The notes: a model not told the origin generated them from the sequence alone. 64,000 bases of DNA from Pseudomonas fluorescens (GCF_902497785.1 NZ_CABVHK010000004.1:186001-250000); one strand, 5' to 3'. Shown: positions 52,990 through 63,619, numbered from the stretch's first letter. A program made the numbers and translations.

Positions 52990-53072
52990 ATTTTCTTACG
53001 TAAATTTTTCATTCTAAACAGCACTGCTTTGGTGTGATTGAGCCCTCATCAGCTACACCGAGCAGAATGCAG

Positions 53073-53387
53073 TCATTTCATCAGGGGATTGTCTTTTGAA
53101 GCCTGGCGCTGCGACGTAATGTTGTATTTTTTCATCTTAGAATAAAGTGTCGATCTTGACATGCCCAACACTTCTGCGGTTAGTGTCAGATTAAAATTCA
53201 TTGATTGTAGGGCGAGGAATACAGCTTGTCGCTCAGCATCGAATGAACCAATTTCAGTAAACTCATGATGGGTAAATGGAGTGAATTCGCCCGTGGATGA
53301 ACTCTGCGCGTTAAGGACCTCCATCATTACCTCATCCTCCCATCGACTCATATCAGTGCCGGATAATCGATCATTGACGCCCCTCAA
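53073..53387 (-). pseudogene. Fis-type HTH remnant of a sigma-54 activator
   Basis: A 104-residue frame whose last 45 residues are a Fis-family HTH (ERQAVFLALQSMNFNLTLTAE, VLGMSRSTLYSKMKKYNI), the C-terminal module of sigma-54 enhancer-binding proteins. No AAA+ domain is encoded upstream. It may be a leftover of a former activator, or a short stand-alone DNA-binding protein. The start is unclear (TTG at 53387 or ATG at 53351, neither with a good ribosome site). Confidence 0.6.
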
Positions 53388-54592
53388 CTGAGAGATATTT
53401 CCTGGCTATGGTTGGCTTGTTAGAAACCTGAAAAATACTGGGAGGCTTTTTATTAGGATGAGCTCTGGAGAAAAAATGTCGTGCAATCAGATCGATATCG
53501 TTGATTCTTTTCAGCAACGTGGAAGCGCAATAGAGCATTCGCTGAAAAATGCATGTAACCCTTTGTAAATCGCTGCTCCCTCAATATCTTCGGAAGGTCA
53601 CTAGTAGTTGATGCTACGAATCGAAAACGCGTGCCCCCCCCCTCACTCAAGGGCCGCCTATGCTTCCGCAAGGCAGCCAGAGATTCGCTGCGCCGGCACG
53701 GGAAGCGCGTCGATGCTTTCAAAGAAACTGTGCCCCTTACGTCGACGGGTACACATGCTCTAAGCAGGTGGCTGAGGGGTTCAATCAGCAGCTAACAAAT
53801 GTTAGAGGATGAAATTCTCAAACTCACTCATTGAAAAGGTGGCGCACATGTAAAAGCCACCTAAGCCCCAGGGCCAACGGGGGCTTTTTTGCATAAGCGG
53901 TTTAAACGTAACCGTTGAACGGGCGCGCATGTGCTGGTTGGTTGCCTTCCGACATGCAACTACCCTATTTGAACGGGCACCTCTATTGACGGAAGGAGGT
54001 TCGATCCATGAGCGAAAGCGGACAGTGGATCGCCTCTCTGCCTCCTCACTACACCAAGCGCCACAGATGGACCAGTCATGCTCTTGTTATTTTCTGAGGT
54101 GGACACCAGTGACAGCGCGTGCTGTCTGAGGGAACGTGATGTCCAGGCGTTTTGCGCTACAAGCTGGTTCCTACAGGGCGCCCGCGTCCGCGATTACCTT
54201 CTACCACTCTCCAGGTCAAGCGTTAGCTCGCCTACAGCGCTTGATCTTGATGTTGCGACCCTCCAGAGGCCGAACGCAGGTTCTGCGGAGAGGGCAATCC
54301 GGCATGATAGCCGGGTAACCGCGCACCTCCAAGGATGGCCGCTCGCGGCGGACCCACGGAACAGGGCAGAGCGAGGCACTGAAGAAAGGGGCAAAATCCC
54401 TTTTATATTTGCGGCTCTTCCAAGTGACTCTCCAAACAGCGAAACCTATAGCAGCCACAACCACAAGACCGACTATGTATCCAATCACTGAAACGTCGAA
54501 TGTTACATTTGCTGCAGCGCAGAATGGGAGTTGCCCACTTTAAGCACCGGCCGTATCGCAGCAGGCATAAGGTCTCCAAAACGAATACCGCA
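53388..54592. other. Non-coding or degenerate region with tandem hairpins
   Basis: About 1.2 kb with no supported gene. A leftward frame at 54216-54488 begins with a convincing single membrane helix (GYIVGLVVVAAIGFAVWRVT) but then turns into non-protein-like sequence; it may be a truncated small membrane gene. The two hairpins at 53837-53890 are the only clear structure. Confidence 0.5.
53837..53890 (+). terminator. Tandem hairpins ending in T-run
   Basis: First stem: aggtggc/gccacct (53837-53843, 53856-53862). Immediately after, an aagcccc/ggggctt stem (53863-53869, 53880-53886) runs into six T. This is a strong rightward intrinsic terminator, yet no gene ends upstream, so it may close a small RNA. 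Confidence 0.7.
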
Positions 54593-55606
54593 TTAGTAGT
54601 TCTTCCGCAGATCGAGTCCTGCATATAGAGAAGAGACTTCATCCGAGTAACCATTGAACATCTGTGTGTCACGCACGTTGGGCTTGAACAACCCGCTCGG
54701 CAAGCGCCGCTCCCGCGCCTGCGTCCAGCGAGGATGATCAACCGTTGGGTTCACATTGGCGTAAAAACCGTATTCATTCGCAGCAATAGTTTGCCATGTG
54801 GTTTTTGGTTGCTCATTGACGAGACTAATCCGCACGATGGATTTGACGCTCTTGAAACCATACTTCCATGGCACAATAAGCCGCAGGGGCGCGCCGTTCT
54901 GGTTAGGCAGTTCGCGTCCGTACATACCCACTGCAAGAATCGCCAATGGATTCATCGCCTCATCCAGACGCAGTCCCTCTACATAAGGCCAGTCGAGCAA
55001 GGCAAAACCCGATCGTTGCCCAGGCATGGTCTTGGGATCCTGCAACGTTTCGAATCGGATGAACTTGGCGTTGGACGTCGGCTCCACTTCCTTGAGCAGT
55101 GCAGCGATGGGAAAACCGATCCACGGAATCACCATCGACCAGGCCTCTACGCAGCGAAGCCGATAAATACGCTCTTCCAATTGATAAGGCTTCATGAAAT
55201 CTTCCAGCGCATAGCGTCCCGGCTTGTTCACCTCCCCGTCTACGACCACGCTCCACGGTTCGGTTTTGAGCGAGCCAGCATAGGCTGCTGGGTCACCTTT
55301 GTCAGTGCCGAACTCATAGAAGTTGTTGTAGTGGGTCGCATCTTTGAAGGGCGTGTTCGCTTCATCCTTTACGTTCACCACTCCCCACTTGATAGAAGGA
55401 TGTTTCTCGGCGAACCAAACCTGCGCATGGCCCGGCTCGACATCGGCATAGCGCGCCGCATCCGCAGCACTGACCCAGCGCGGTAAGCTGCTGACCGCCA
55501 ATCCAGCGGCGGCGAGACCCAAAACACTGCGACGCGATATATAGAGGGATTCAGGCGTGACGTCCGACTCGTGACAGTCAGACGCTTTGGCAATTTTGAT
55601 GAGCAT
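54593..55606 (-). CDS. msrP: Periplasmic methionine sulfoxide reductase catalytic subunit MsrP
   Basis: A 337-residue molybdopterin enzyme of the YedY family. The N-terminal twin-arginine signal ([14 protein letters not shown]) directs export; [12 protein letters not shown] contains the molybdenum-ligand Cys. Further family blocks are [14 protein letters not shown] and [20 protein letters not shown]. MsrP repairs oxidised periplasmic proteins with electrons from the heme membrane partner MsrQ, which is normally encoded next to it. I find no msrQ downstream in the same direction; it may be elsewhere or lost. Confidence 0.93.
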   Translation of the reverse strand: MLIKIAKASDCHESDVTPESLYISRRSVLGLAAAGLAVSSLPRWVSAADAARYADVEPGHAQVWFAEKHPSIKWGVVNVKDEANTPFKDATHYNNFYEFGTDKGDPAAYAGSLKTEPWSVVVDGEVNKPGRYALEDFMKPYQLEERIYRLRCVEAWSMVIPWIGFPIAALLKEVEPTSNAKFIRFETLQDPKTMPGQRSGFALLDWPYVEGLRLDEAMNPLAILAVGMYGRELPNQNGAPLRLIVPWKYGFKSVKSIVRISLVNEQPKTTWQTIAANEYGFYANVNPTVDHPRWTQARERRLPSGLFKPNVRDTQMFNGYSDEVSSLYAGLDLRKNY

Positions 55607-55839
55607 GGCAACTCCGCAGCATTGAAGAATAGATAACTATGACGGAAGTTAAGCGTTTTGAGACGACGAAAACGTATCAGTCATTGCACCGGACCTGAGG
55701 TTGTGTAGGCAAGAAAACACCAACAGCAGTATCCGTGACGTCGTACCGGCGGCCATGGTAAATCGAGCATCAGGATCAGCCCCATCGCGTGATATACCAG
55801 GTCATGGACAACTGTATGAGCAACCTGTAACACGGGCAC

Positions 55840-56487
55840 TTACATAATCATTCGGTTCGCCTGCAGCGCCAGCTCATGCAAACCGACCAGACGCGCCATG
55901 ATTCGCTCGACCACCTCTACCCTGGTCACCGCGCCGCTTTGCACTTCCTCCATCGAGTGCATGGCCACTCCAGCCTTTTCCAAACCCAGACGGGTTGAAC
56001 AGGCCAATTGCTGAAGCCCTTTGCGCGCCTGCTCCGCGGACTGTTCCAGCCCCGTGGCGATTTGCCGAATTTGCGCACTGGAATCCGCCGCCTGACGCGA
56101 AAGATTGCGTACCTCATCGGCGACCACCGCAAACCCTCGGCCATGGCTGCCCGCCCTCGCCGCCTCGATCGCCGCGTTCAGCGCCAACAGGTTGGTCTGA
56201 CGGGAAATGTCCTGAATGCTCCCGACAATCGCACCAATGCGCATAGACTGACGGCCAAGCTCGTCGAACACTTGATCCAGACGCTGCATGTAGAGGTTCA
56301 GATCCTCCAACACACCGGCCGAAGACTGCATGCACCTCGCACTCGCCTCGACCTGTTCTCCGGCCGTACGCGCCAGTTGATTGGCAAAATGCATGTCTTT
56401 CTCGGTCTGTTGTACGGAGTCAGACAACTTATCCAGCGTAACCTGCAGTCCAGTTTTATATGTGTGTTGTTGCTTTTCGGTAGTCAT
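55840..56487 (-). CDS. Cytosolic chemoreceptor signalling domain protein
   Basis: A 215-residue methyl-accepting chemotaxis-like protein made only of the coiled-coil signalling domain. The hairpin tip [15 protein letters not shown] and [18 protein letters not shown] are intact. There is no membrane segment and no ligand-binding domain. The start overlaps the OprD-type porin stop (ATGA), so translation is coupled to the porin. It may report on uptake through the porin/permease genes by interacting with other receptors; that is inference. Confidence 0.85.
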   Translation of the reverse strand: MTTEKQQHTYKTGLQVTLDKLSDSVQQTEKDMHFANQLARTAGEQVEASARCMQSSAGVLEDLNLYMQRLDQVFDELGRQSMRIGAIVGSIQDISRQTNLLALNAAIEAARAGSHGRGFAVVADEVRNLSRQAADSSAQIRQIATGLEQSAEQARKGLQQLACSTRLGLEKAGVAMHSMEEVQSGAVTRVEVVERIMARLVGLHELALQANRMIM

Positions 56488-57752
56488 AGCAGCGTCCAGG
56501 TGTAACTGAGGATCAGGCGGTTTTCGTCGATATCACTGCGGTAGTTGGAGCGGGCCATCACGTTGCGAACGCGTATTCCGAGGCCTTTGAGGCGACCACT
56601 CTGCACCGCGTAGCCAAGGTCCAGGTCACGCTCGCGGTCCTTGCCCTCGAACCCTTGGCCGGTGTCGACGTTATTACCGGAGATATAACGCACAGTGGTG
56701 GTGAGTCCCTGAATGCCAAGGGCTGCGAAGTCGTAGTCATAACGCGCCTGCCAGGAACGCTCATCGGCGTAGGCGAACTCGTAGGTCGGCACCTCGTTGC
56801 CCAGCGGCGAGATATTGGCAAAGACTCTCGGGAAGGCGCTGTCGCCGAACATACCCTGATAACCGACATAAAACGTATGGCCGCCACGCTTGGCCGACAG
56901 CAGGGAAAAGAACGCCTGGTTGTCGATGTTACCCAGCAGCTTTTTGCCATCTTCGCGCGAATCGTAATAGCCAAGGTTGGCGCCCAGTACCCAGTCGCTC
57001 ATTGGTTGACTGTGTTTGAGGCCGAGAAAACGCTGGTTGTAGATATCCTCCAGTTGCCCAAACCAGGCGCTGACCGAACTGCGTTTATCGTTAAAGGCGT
57101 AATCGGCACCGGCAAAATTGAAGCCGTCGCTGCTGACCTGGCGCTGCGGCACATGACCCAGCAAGGCTTGCATTTTTTCGTCCCCGGCCTCGTTGCGCAG
57201 GCTGGTTGAACTCAAGTGACCACCCTGCAACGTCAAGCCGTTGATCTCATTCGAGCTGATGCTTGCGCCTTGATAGCTGGGCGGCAACAGACGGATATCG
57301 CTAAACGCCAGCACCGGCAGGTTGGGTTGAAGTTCACCCACCTTCAACTCGGTTTTTGAGTAACGCACCTTCACCGCGCCTTCCAGTCGGCTGTAATTAT
57401 TCGCCGCGCGCCCGTCCTCCTTTACCGGGAGCAAACCGGTATTAACCCGGTCCGGACTGCTGTCGAGTTTGAGACCGAGCAGGCCGATCACATCCACGCC
57501 AAAACCCACGGGCCCCTGGGTGTAACCGGATTTGACGTTGAGAATGAAGCCCTGCGCCCACTCTTCTGCCTTCGACTGTTTGCTGGTCCCGACGATGTCG
57601 GAGAAGTTACGGCTGAAGTAGTAATTGCGCGCTTGCAAAGTGGCGGTGGTGTCTTCGATAAAGCCGCCCTCGGCCGCCATCGTACCGGCGGAGAAACTCG
57701 AGACGAGCGCCGTGGACAACACTGAGCCGGTTGTTAGAAAAATCTGTTTCAT
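56484..57752 (-). CDS. OprD-family porin (BenF-like)
   Basis: A 422-residue outer-membrane beta-barrel with signal peptide (cleavage near GTMAAEG). The mature N-terminus [20 protein letters not shown], the GFTQGPVGF-type strand ([15 protein letters not shown]), [16 protein letters not shown] and the final [11 protein letters not shown] are OprD hallmarks. It is adjacent to a benzoate-type AAHS permease and a benE fragment, as in Pseudomonas ben clusters where BenF/BenP porins import benzoate. The name benF is plausible but not proven. Confidence 0.9.
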   Translation of the reverse strand: MKQIFLTTGSVLSTALVSSFSAGTMAAEGGFIEDTTATLQARNYYFSRNFSDIVGTSKQSKAEEWAQGFILNVKSGYTQGPVGFGVDVIGLLGLKLDSSPDRVNTGLLPVKEDGRAANNYSRLEGAVKVRYSKTELKVGELQPNLPVLAFSDIRLLPPSYQGASISSNEINGLTLQGGHLSSTSLRNEAGDEKMQALLGHVPQRQVSSDGFNFAGADYAFNDKRSSVSAWFGQLEDIYNQRFLGLKHSQPMSDWVLGANLGYYDSREDGKKLLGNIDNQAFFSLLSAKRGGHTFYVGYQGMFGDSAFPRVFANISPLGNEVPTYEFAYADERSWQARYDYDFAALGIQGLTTTVRYISGNNVDTGQGFEGKDRERDLDLGYAVQSGRLKGLGIRVRNVMARSNYRSDIDENRLILSYTWTLL

Positions 57753-57769
57753 CGTTTTTTCTCTTGTTT

Positions 57770-58085
57770 TTATTGATCGACAGTGGGAAGTGCTTCAGCC
57801 GCTACGCTTTCGCGGCGGGCGTGCAACAACAGGTGGGTGGCCATGCCGAAAAACAGGCCCCAAAATCCAGACCCACGACAACAGCACTTCTCGCGAAAGG
57901 TTTGCGTTTTCTGTGGCCTGGAAAATGATCACCAGCGGGCCGGCGTAGAAAATCACCGTGGCGATGAATCCGGCTACGAAAAGTCCCGCAGCAACGACTT
58001 CATTACGCGCCGCCTGCCGCCTCGCCAGGAGAACGGTGGCGAAAAGGCTGAGCTTGTCTGGCGCTGCGCTGATGGCTGATGGCAA
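57770..58085 (-). pseudogene. benE-like benzoate transporter remnant
   Basis: The leftward frame at 57795-58085 contains FVAGFIATVIFYAGPLVIIF and QATENANLSREVLLSWVW, which match the first membrane segments of BenE-type benzoate transporters (a 390-residue family). After SWVW the frame shifts; another frame gives GLFFGMATHLLLHARRESVA and stops at 57770. Most of the transporter is gone. It stands between the permease and the porin, where benE lies in P. putida-type ben clusters. Confidence 0.65.
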
Positions 58086-59364
58086 ACACAGTCATGGCAA
58101 TTGCAGCCACCGCGCCGGGCAAGGCAAATGCCATGAAATTCAGTTGCAGCGGCAGGCTGACTCCCAGTAAGGCACCGCCTAGCAACGGACCGACAATCGC
58201 GCCGTTGCGCCCGATGCCCGAGGCCCAACCCAAACCGGTGGAGCGAATGGTCATCGAGTAGAACTGCGCAGCGCAGGCATACAGCAAAATCTGCGAGCCG
58301 ATGGTCGTGGCGCCGGCGATAGCGATCAGCAGGTACAACATCGGTGTGGGACTGTTAAAACCGAGTAGGGTGATCGATACGGCCGCCACGGTGAAGAACA
58401 CCGCCAACACTCGCGGCAGGTTGAGCCTGTCACCCAGTACGCCGCCGCCGACCGCGCCGAAAATCGCGCCAAAATTGAGCACCAACAGGAACGACAGGCT
58501 CGAACCCAAGCTGTAACCGGCGTTGGTCATCAGTTTCGGCAGCCACGAACTTAGCGCGTAGACCATCAGCAAGCAGCAGAAAAATGCCAGCCACAGCATC
58601 AGCGTGCGCAGTGCCCGGCCCTCGCGAAATAATTGCAACACCGGGGCGCCGGCCCCCTTCACCTCGCTCATATCGAGTTGATCGCTGGATTGCGCGACAT
58701 AGGTCGGCTCCACCCGCTGCAGAATGTGGCGCGCCTCCTCAGTGCGTCCCTGGCGCAGCATGAAACCCACCGACTCAGGCATGAAATACATGATCAGCGG
58801 CAACAACAGCAGCGGGAGCACCGCAACGTAGAACACCGGCTGCCAACCGAAACTCGGGATCAGCACGATACCCAGCCCCGCCGAGAGCATGCCGCCCACC
58901 GAGTAGCCACTGAACATGATCGCCACCAGCGTGCTGCGGATTTTCTTCGGCGCGTACTCGTTCATCAATGCCACGACGTTGGGCATCACCCCGCCGATGC
59001 CCAGGCCGGCAATGAAGCGGCAAATCCCGAATTCCGTGGGGTTGCGCGCGAATCCGTTGAGCACGGTAAAGCCACTAAAGAGCATCACGCAGATAGTGAT
59101 GGCTTTCTTGCGGCCAATCCTGTCCGAGAGCGGGCCGAAAAACAGCGCGCCGAACATCATTCCGAACAAGGCGTAGCTGCCCAGTGCACCGGCCTGCAAG
59201 GGACTGAGCCCCCACTCTTTCATCAGCATCGGCAGCACCACGCCGTAAATCACCAGATCGTAACCGTCGAAGATGATGATCAAGGCACACCAGAACAGCA
59301 CCATCCAGTGGAAGCGGTTGAATCGTGCGTTGTCGATAACCTCATGTACGTCAATTTTGCGCAT
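58003..59364 (-). CDS. MFS transporter, aromatic acid:H+ symporter family (BenK/PcaK-like)
   Basis: A 453-residue 12-helix permease. Between helices 2 and 3 it has GPLSDRIGRKKA, a GYDLVIYGVVLP block in helix 1 with the Asp typical of aromatic acid:H+ symporters, RFIAGLGIGGVMPN in helix 4, and GWASGIGRNGAIVGPLLGG near the end. It imports benzoate or hydroxybenzoate with protons. It leads the cluster permease, benE remnant, porin, chemoreceptor on the same strand. The last residues overlap the benE remnant and may be abnormal. Confidence 0.9.
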   Translation of the reverse strand: MRKIDVHEVIDNARFNRFHWMVLFWCALIIIFDGYDLVIYGVVLPMLMKEWGLSPLQAGALGSYALFGMMFGALFFGPLSDRIGRKKAITICVMLFSGFTVLNGFARNPTEFGICRFIAGLGIGGVMPNVVALMNEYAPKKIRSTLVAIMFSGYSVGGMLSAGLGIVLIPSFGWQPVFYVAVLPLLLLPLIMYFMPESVGFMLRQGRTEEARHILQRVEPTYVAQSSDQLDMSEVKGAGAPVLQLFREGRALRTLMLWLAFFCCLLMVYALSSWLPKLMTNAGYSLGSSLSFLLVLNFGAIFGAVGGGVLGDRLNLPRVLAVFFTVAAVSITLLGFNSPTPMLYLLIAIAGATTIGSQILLYACAAQFYSMTIRSTGLGWASGIGRNGAIVGPLLGGALLGVSLPLQLNFMAFALPGAVAAIAMTVFAISHQRSARQAQPFRHRSPGEAAGGA

Positions 59365-59879
59365 GGCATTTATCTCTTGTTGTTGTTTTGTCGGAGCGTC
59401 GACAAAGCGGCTAACGTCCCGTAAAGCCGAGGGTAAAGTTCCTAGGCGTTAGGTAATATCCGCTGTGCGCAGATTGCTATCCGTTTTGTGCATGGGCCTG
59501 AACGGCTCGTGGGGGAGAGGTTTCGCGAGAAGCCTCTGTCCCTCTGCGACAAACTGTCTTTTGCGAACGCATTTGAGCGCTAAGCGTTGGCATATGAAGG
59601 ACTCTGATTACGGTCGAGCAAGCCAAAGCGTTTCTTTCTAACGCGCGTCAACGGGAGCGCGGGCATTAGGTGTGCCAGCGCCTGCTGCAGGCTCGAACGT
59701 TTGTCCCCGCCGGAGAGTCGTTGGACGTACTGTTTTTGAGGTGCCAATTTCAACGGATTTGTCCTAAGTTTATTGATCAGGTTCCGCCCGATATCTGTGG
59801 GCCCTGTCTTGCCTAATTGGGCCGCACTTTTGGGCTTCAACGAACTAGCGCGGAGCATCTACCTAGCACCTAACCGCTC
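59365..59879. other. Region upstream of the permease, no supported gene
   Basis: About 515 bases. A leftward frame (59580-59858, 92 codons) is Lys/Arg/Leu-rich but matches nothing I know. The benABCD genes expected upstream of a BenK-type permease are absent; IS66 remnants follow instead. Confidence 0.4.
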
Positions 59880-60379
59880 AACCCGGCCGGCGCGTCCAGC
59901 GCGATGTAACCGGCGTAACCATCAGTCATGACGTAGCCGCGATTGCCATCGAGCAGGCGCCTCAGTACGCCCCGTGCTCGTCTGCATGGAAGAGTCAAAA
60001 AGCATCACCGCTTGGTCTGCCCGGCCGCCGATCGGCACCCACATCTCCGATTGACCGCTTCGCTCCCGGTAAGCCCCTTTCAACACCTGCAGCGTGTTGC
60101 GTCGCCGTGGTTGACGCGGCAAGCCAGTAGCCTATTGCGCGTTGAAATCGTCAGCGGCTGCGAGTGTTGGCCGCGCTAGATAACCCAGTGCGCCAGGGTC
60201 GGGCGCGGGATATCGAGGTCATGGCAGCCCGGTACTTTTTCAAAACGGTGATGCGGTAAACACACACGAACTTCGTTCGTCAGTAGCATCCCCGGAACAC
60301 CTAGGCTAACCATGCTTTTTTCAATCATTAAGCCGGCTTGTCCGCGATAACGGACCGCACCCGTCGCAATGCAGTCCAT
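59880..60379 (-). pseudogene. IS66-family transposase (TnpC) remnant
   Basis: Leftward fragments in several frames: HHRFEKVPGCHDLDIPRPTL then AHWVI, later GQSEMWVPIGGRADQAVMLF, and finally LLDGNRGYVMTDGYAGYIAL. These are consecutive pieces of the IS66 DDE transposase, interrupted by stops and frameshifts. Both ends of the ORF are missing. It is a decayed insertion sequence. Confidence 0.8.
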
Positions 60380-60482
60380 TTAAGAAGACTTTCGAGCATG
60401 CTGAAAATCTGTGGCGAGTCCATTTATCTCTGTTCGGCTGCGTAGCAGTCGCGAATCCAAGTAACTTAATCAGCAAAGTCGA

Positions 60483-60512
60483 CCCTAGGGGTCGCTTCCG
60501 CGACCCCTAGGG
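60483..60512. repeat. Perfect 13 bp stem hairpin with TTCC loop
   Basis: Arms ccctaggggtcgc (60483-60495) and gcgacccctaggg (60500-60512) around ttcc. It lies about 100 bp downstream of the OprD gene and could terminate it, although there is no T-run. A second weaker GC-rich hairpin sits near 60563-60582. Confidence 0.7.
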
Positions 60513-60609
60513 ATATCCTGTCATCACACCGTCAGTGCTATCGCTTAAATGAACAGCGTTGCGACCCCCATTCGGGGTTTATAATCGGGTTTTAACATTC
60601 AATCGATGT

Positions 60610-61896
60610 TCAGAAGATGTTAATCGGGTAATCCACGAACACACGCACTTCGTTGCCGCTGACGTTGTACTCGCTCGACTTCTGCGATACCCGCAGGATC
60701 GAGCTGCGCAGTTTCACGCTGAGGTCTTTGGCTGGGCCGCTTTGGACGACGTATTTGAACTGGTTGAAGATTTCGCGCTCGGTACCGCCTTCGCTGGTGG
60801 AAGTGGTGATGTTGTCGCCGCGCACGTAGGCGAAGTTGTAGCTCAGGCCAGGCACGCCGAAGGTGCCGAAGTCGAGGCCGTAGCCCAACTGCCAGCTGCG
60901 TTCGTCTTCAGCGTTGAAGTCGGACCAGTAGGAGTTCGCCAGGTAGATGGTGTTGCCGCCGTCACCCACACGACCTTGGCCGCGCTGATAGCCGCCGTAG
61001 GCGTAGCCCAGGTTGCTGTCGCCGGTGCTGCGCTGGTGGGCGATGGTGAACGAGTGCGGGCCGGTGGCGAAGGTGGCCGCCAGGCTCCAGATCTTGTTGT
61101 CGTCGCCGGTGGCGCCGCTGTCACGGACGTAGGAGTCTTCCAGCTTGGTGCGATAGCCGTTGAAGTCCAGGGTCAGGGACTGATCCTTGTCGATCGGGAA
61201 CACGTAGTTGGCGTTGAGGTACTGTTTCTTCAACACGTCTTCAACGTCGGAAGCGTAGACCGCAGCCTTGAATTGCTCGGTGAACTGGTAGCTGCCGCCC
61301 AGTACGTTGATCGACTTCAGGCCACCGCTGTCACGGCCTTCAGCGCTCTTGCGCGATTCGGCGGTAAAACGACCGGCGTTCAGCTCCAGGCCCTTGATCT
61401 CCTTGGAGGTTATCAGGGTGCCGGTGTAGCTTTCCGGCAGCAGGCGCGAGTTGTCGTAGCTCAGTACCGGCAGGGCCGGCATCTGGTCGCCGTAGGTCAG
61501 CGTGGTGCTAGAGAGTCGGAATTTGACCGCTGCGCCGGCCTTCGATAGGTCGTCAGCCGCGTTCCCGCTGTCGCCTTTTTTGAAGAAGTCGATACCTTGA
61601 GCACCAGTACGACCTTTGCCACCATCCAGACGCAGTGCGTACAGACCGAAAGCGTCCACGCCCACACCGACGGTGCCTTGGGTGAAACCGGACGAAAACG
61701 TACCGATGGCCGCTTGGCCCCACTCGACTTTGTCAGGATTGCCGTCTTTGTAGTCACGATTCATGTAAGCATTGCGAAGGAGCACATTGAGGCTGCTGTC
61801 TTCAACAAAACCCTTGGATGCGGCCTGGTCGTTAGCTATGGCCTGTGTGGCGCTCAACATCCCCAGAGCAATCAGGCTGATTCGATAATTCAACAT
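60610..61896 (-). CDS. OprD-family outer-membrane porin (OpdK/OpdF-like subgroup)
   Basis: A 428-residue beta-barrel with a signal peptide (cleavage near AIANDQ). OprD landmarks: GFVEDSSLNVLLRNAYMNRD, SSGFTQGTVGVGVDAFGLYA, LPVLSYDNSRLLPESYTG, LELNAGRFTAESRKSAEGRD and the terminal VRVFVDYPINIF. OprD-family channels pass small carboxylates or basic amino acids; this one looks like the OpdK-type aromatic/carboxylate branch, but the substrate is not determinable. It is monocistronic and distinct from the BenF-like porin at 56484. Confidence 0.92.
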   Translation of the reverse strand: MLNYRISLIALGMLSATQAIANDQAASKGFVEDSSLNVLLRNAYMNRDYKDGNPDKVEWGQAAIGTFSSGFTQGTVGVGVDAFGLYALRLDGGKGRTGAQGIDFFKKGDSGNAADDLSKAGAAVKFRLSSTTLTYGDQMPALPVLSYDNSRLLPESYTGTLITSKEIKGLELNAGRFTAESRKSAEGRDSGGLKSINVLGGSYQFTEQFKAAVYASDVEDVLKKQYLNANYVFPIDKDQSLTLDFNGYRTKLEDSYVRDSGATGDDNKIWSLAATFATGPHSFTIAHQRSTGDSNLGYAYGGYQRGQGRVGDGGNTIYLANSYWSDFNAEDERSWQLGYGLDFGTFGVPGLSYNFAYVRGDNITTSTSEGGTEREIFNQFKYVVQSGPAKDLSVKLRSSILRVSQKSSEYNVSGNEVRVFVDYPINIF

Positions 61897-62160
61897 TTTG
61901 GTCTTTTCCTTATTATGCTTGGTAAGTGCTGTATCGAACGGCTCGAACGGTCTATCGCTTTTTTTCCGTTGATATAACGAGTCCGGCCATCAGGACACCA
62001 TGGCGAGCCTTATTATTGTTTTATTAGTAATGGCGGTTGGCCACAGGCGTTAGGTCAGCTGTTCAGCGCTCATCGGCAAGTCGAAGACTGGGTCCTGGCC
62101 GGGGTGATCATTGTGGCGCGAGCTACCCTATCCGCCGGATCCGCCTCCCCCCAGCGAAGC

Positions 62161-62532
62161 CTAAATTGCCCTGTTCTTCGGATCTGGATCATGCCATTCA
62201 TCAAAAATCTTGCGGTCCATCGAGTGAGTCTTGGCCAAACACACGGTGTCAATTTCGCTAAAAAAAACGCATAGCAGATCGTAGCGCATGAGCAGATGGA
62301 GCAATGTTTGCAGATGCTCACTTTCATAGTGATGCCTTCTTGCCTCATCGCTGTTCCAGACTCCGCAGATGGACCAATCATACTGGTGTGTTTTTTTTTC
62401 ACAAAGCGTGTAGCTCAAACAATCAGGCATAGCATTTAGAGTATCCATGACGCACTGAATTTCGTGCAGTTCGAAAGGTGGCGCTGCCCGGAATGAAATT
62501 TTGATCACGTTGGAATGTTGTATTAATTCCAT
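62161..62532 (-). CDS. Antibiotic biosynthesis monooxygenase (ABM)-domain protein
   Basis: A 123-residue small alpha/beta protein. The pattern VIKISFRAAPPFELHEIQ, MPDCLSYTLCE, WSICGVWNSDEARRHH, ESEHLQTLLHLL fits the dimeric ABM/quinol monooxygenase fold (PGC, W-S-EA and H-x-S-x-HLQ positions). Function unknown. I chose ATG 62532 because homology starts there; the frame extends seven codons to 62553. Confidence 0.6.
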   Translation of the reverse strand: MELIQHSNVIKISFRAAPPFELHEIQCVMDTLNAMPDCLSYTLCEKKTHQYDWSICGVWNSDEARRHHYESEHLQTLLHLLMRYDLLCVFFSEIDTVCLAKTHSMDRKIFDEWHDPDPKNRAI

Positions 62533-63619
62533 ACCACTGGATGAATTAATCATTATCTGACACCTCGACTCCTGCCTTGTCTTTTGCTACTAGACGTCTT
62601 CAACTAGCAGCAGGGTATGGAGAGAATGAAGGTCAACTCCAATGTTCTAGATTTTTTAAGCTCAAGAATGAAACCGCTCTACCCTGTAACAGGACTAATT
62701 CTTCGACTGCCCCACCTATTCTGCAGATTGCTCGATAACAGGGATTACGCGTTACTTAATGCGCTTGACTACGTTGCTGATCTCTTACGCTGAAGCTTAC
62801 TTCGGCGTTTCGACGTGGCGCTAAAACAAGCGCGCGAAGGCTCATCTACTCACATAGTACATCTCCTCTGTGCATACACCCCAAATCACGCATCGGATGT
62901 AGCGTGACAATGGCAATATCCGGGTTGGTACCATAGGTGTATGTGCTCCAGGTTTGGCATGTCTTTGGTCCCAGAGTTACCTGTGACTGCGATGTTTCGA
63001 AACGACAAGGTTGATTTAGGGCAATGGTTTCGAGAATGAGTTGGTGTACGCTTTGTTTCTCTTTAGCTCGTATGACGCAGACGAGAACAGGTTATTCCAT
63101 GGCTAACTGACAAATTTATGAAACGCGTAGGTATTGATGCGCGATAGCTGCCAGGAGCAACAATCCAGGGAGGCTGTCGAACCATAAAATGGGTTTCCTG
63201 GTTCACGGGGGGACACCACCAGCGGCAGGTCCATAGAAAGAGATTTGACGTATTCGGTTACAACGCTCATTGGACTCCGTTGGGCATGCGACCTTGAGAG
63301 CATGCGCGAGTCGTCGTCAATACAGAATGTCCTAGCACCAACCGACGTAGGTCTTTCGACCGAGCAATCGAGCTAGCAGCCCCGCGAGCCAACCCCGTCG
63401 TATCTTAATTTAGGTGTAGATACTTGTAGCCCTAAGTTCCAAAGCAGGCTTCGTGTGTGACCCTGGGCATCTTAAGGTGGAGAAGCGGACAAAGGCTATG
63501 TCAGAGAACGGGTATCCAATGCCAGAGGATCCTTCACTGACGAAGGCTGTGAACGAGCCACTTGAAAGACAGGGCACCGTTTCCCCCTTAACATTAGGGA
63601 TAGGCAAACGATTGTGTTT
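62533..63619. other. Long non-coding or decayed region
   Basis: About 1.1 kb with no gene I can support. Short frames (63103-63303 and 63410-63607, leftward) have biased compositions and no motifs. The region lies between the ABM gene and an IS66 remnant and is probably degenerate insertion DNA. Confidence 0.4.

Noticed and set aside
54216..54488. Leftward frame starting with a clear membrane helix
   Set aside because: Only the first 40 residues look like protein; the rest is Arg/Pro/Cys-rich noise. Mentioned in the region entry but not called as a gene.
59580..59858. 92-codon leftward frame rich in Lys and Leu
   Set aside because: No family match, no good start site, in DNA next to IS debris.
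63410..63607. 65-codon leftward frame
   Set aside because: Composition unlike its neighbours, no domain, adjacent to IS66 remnant; likely chance.
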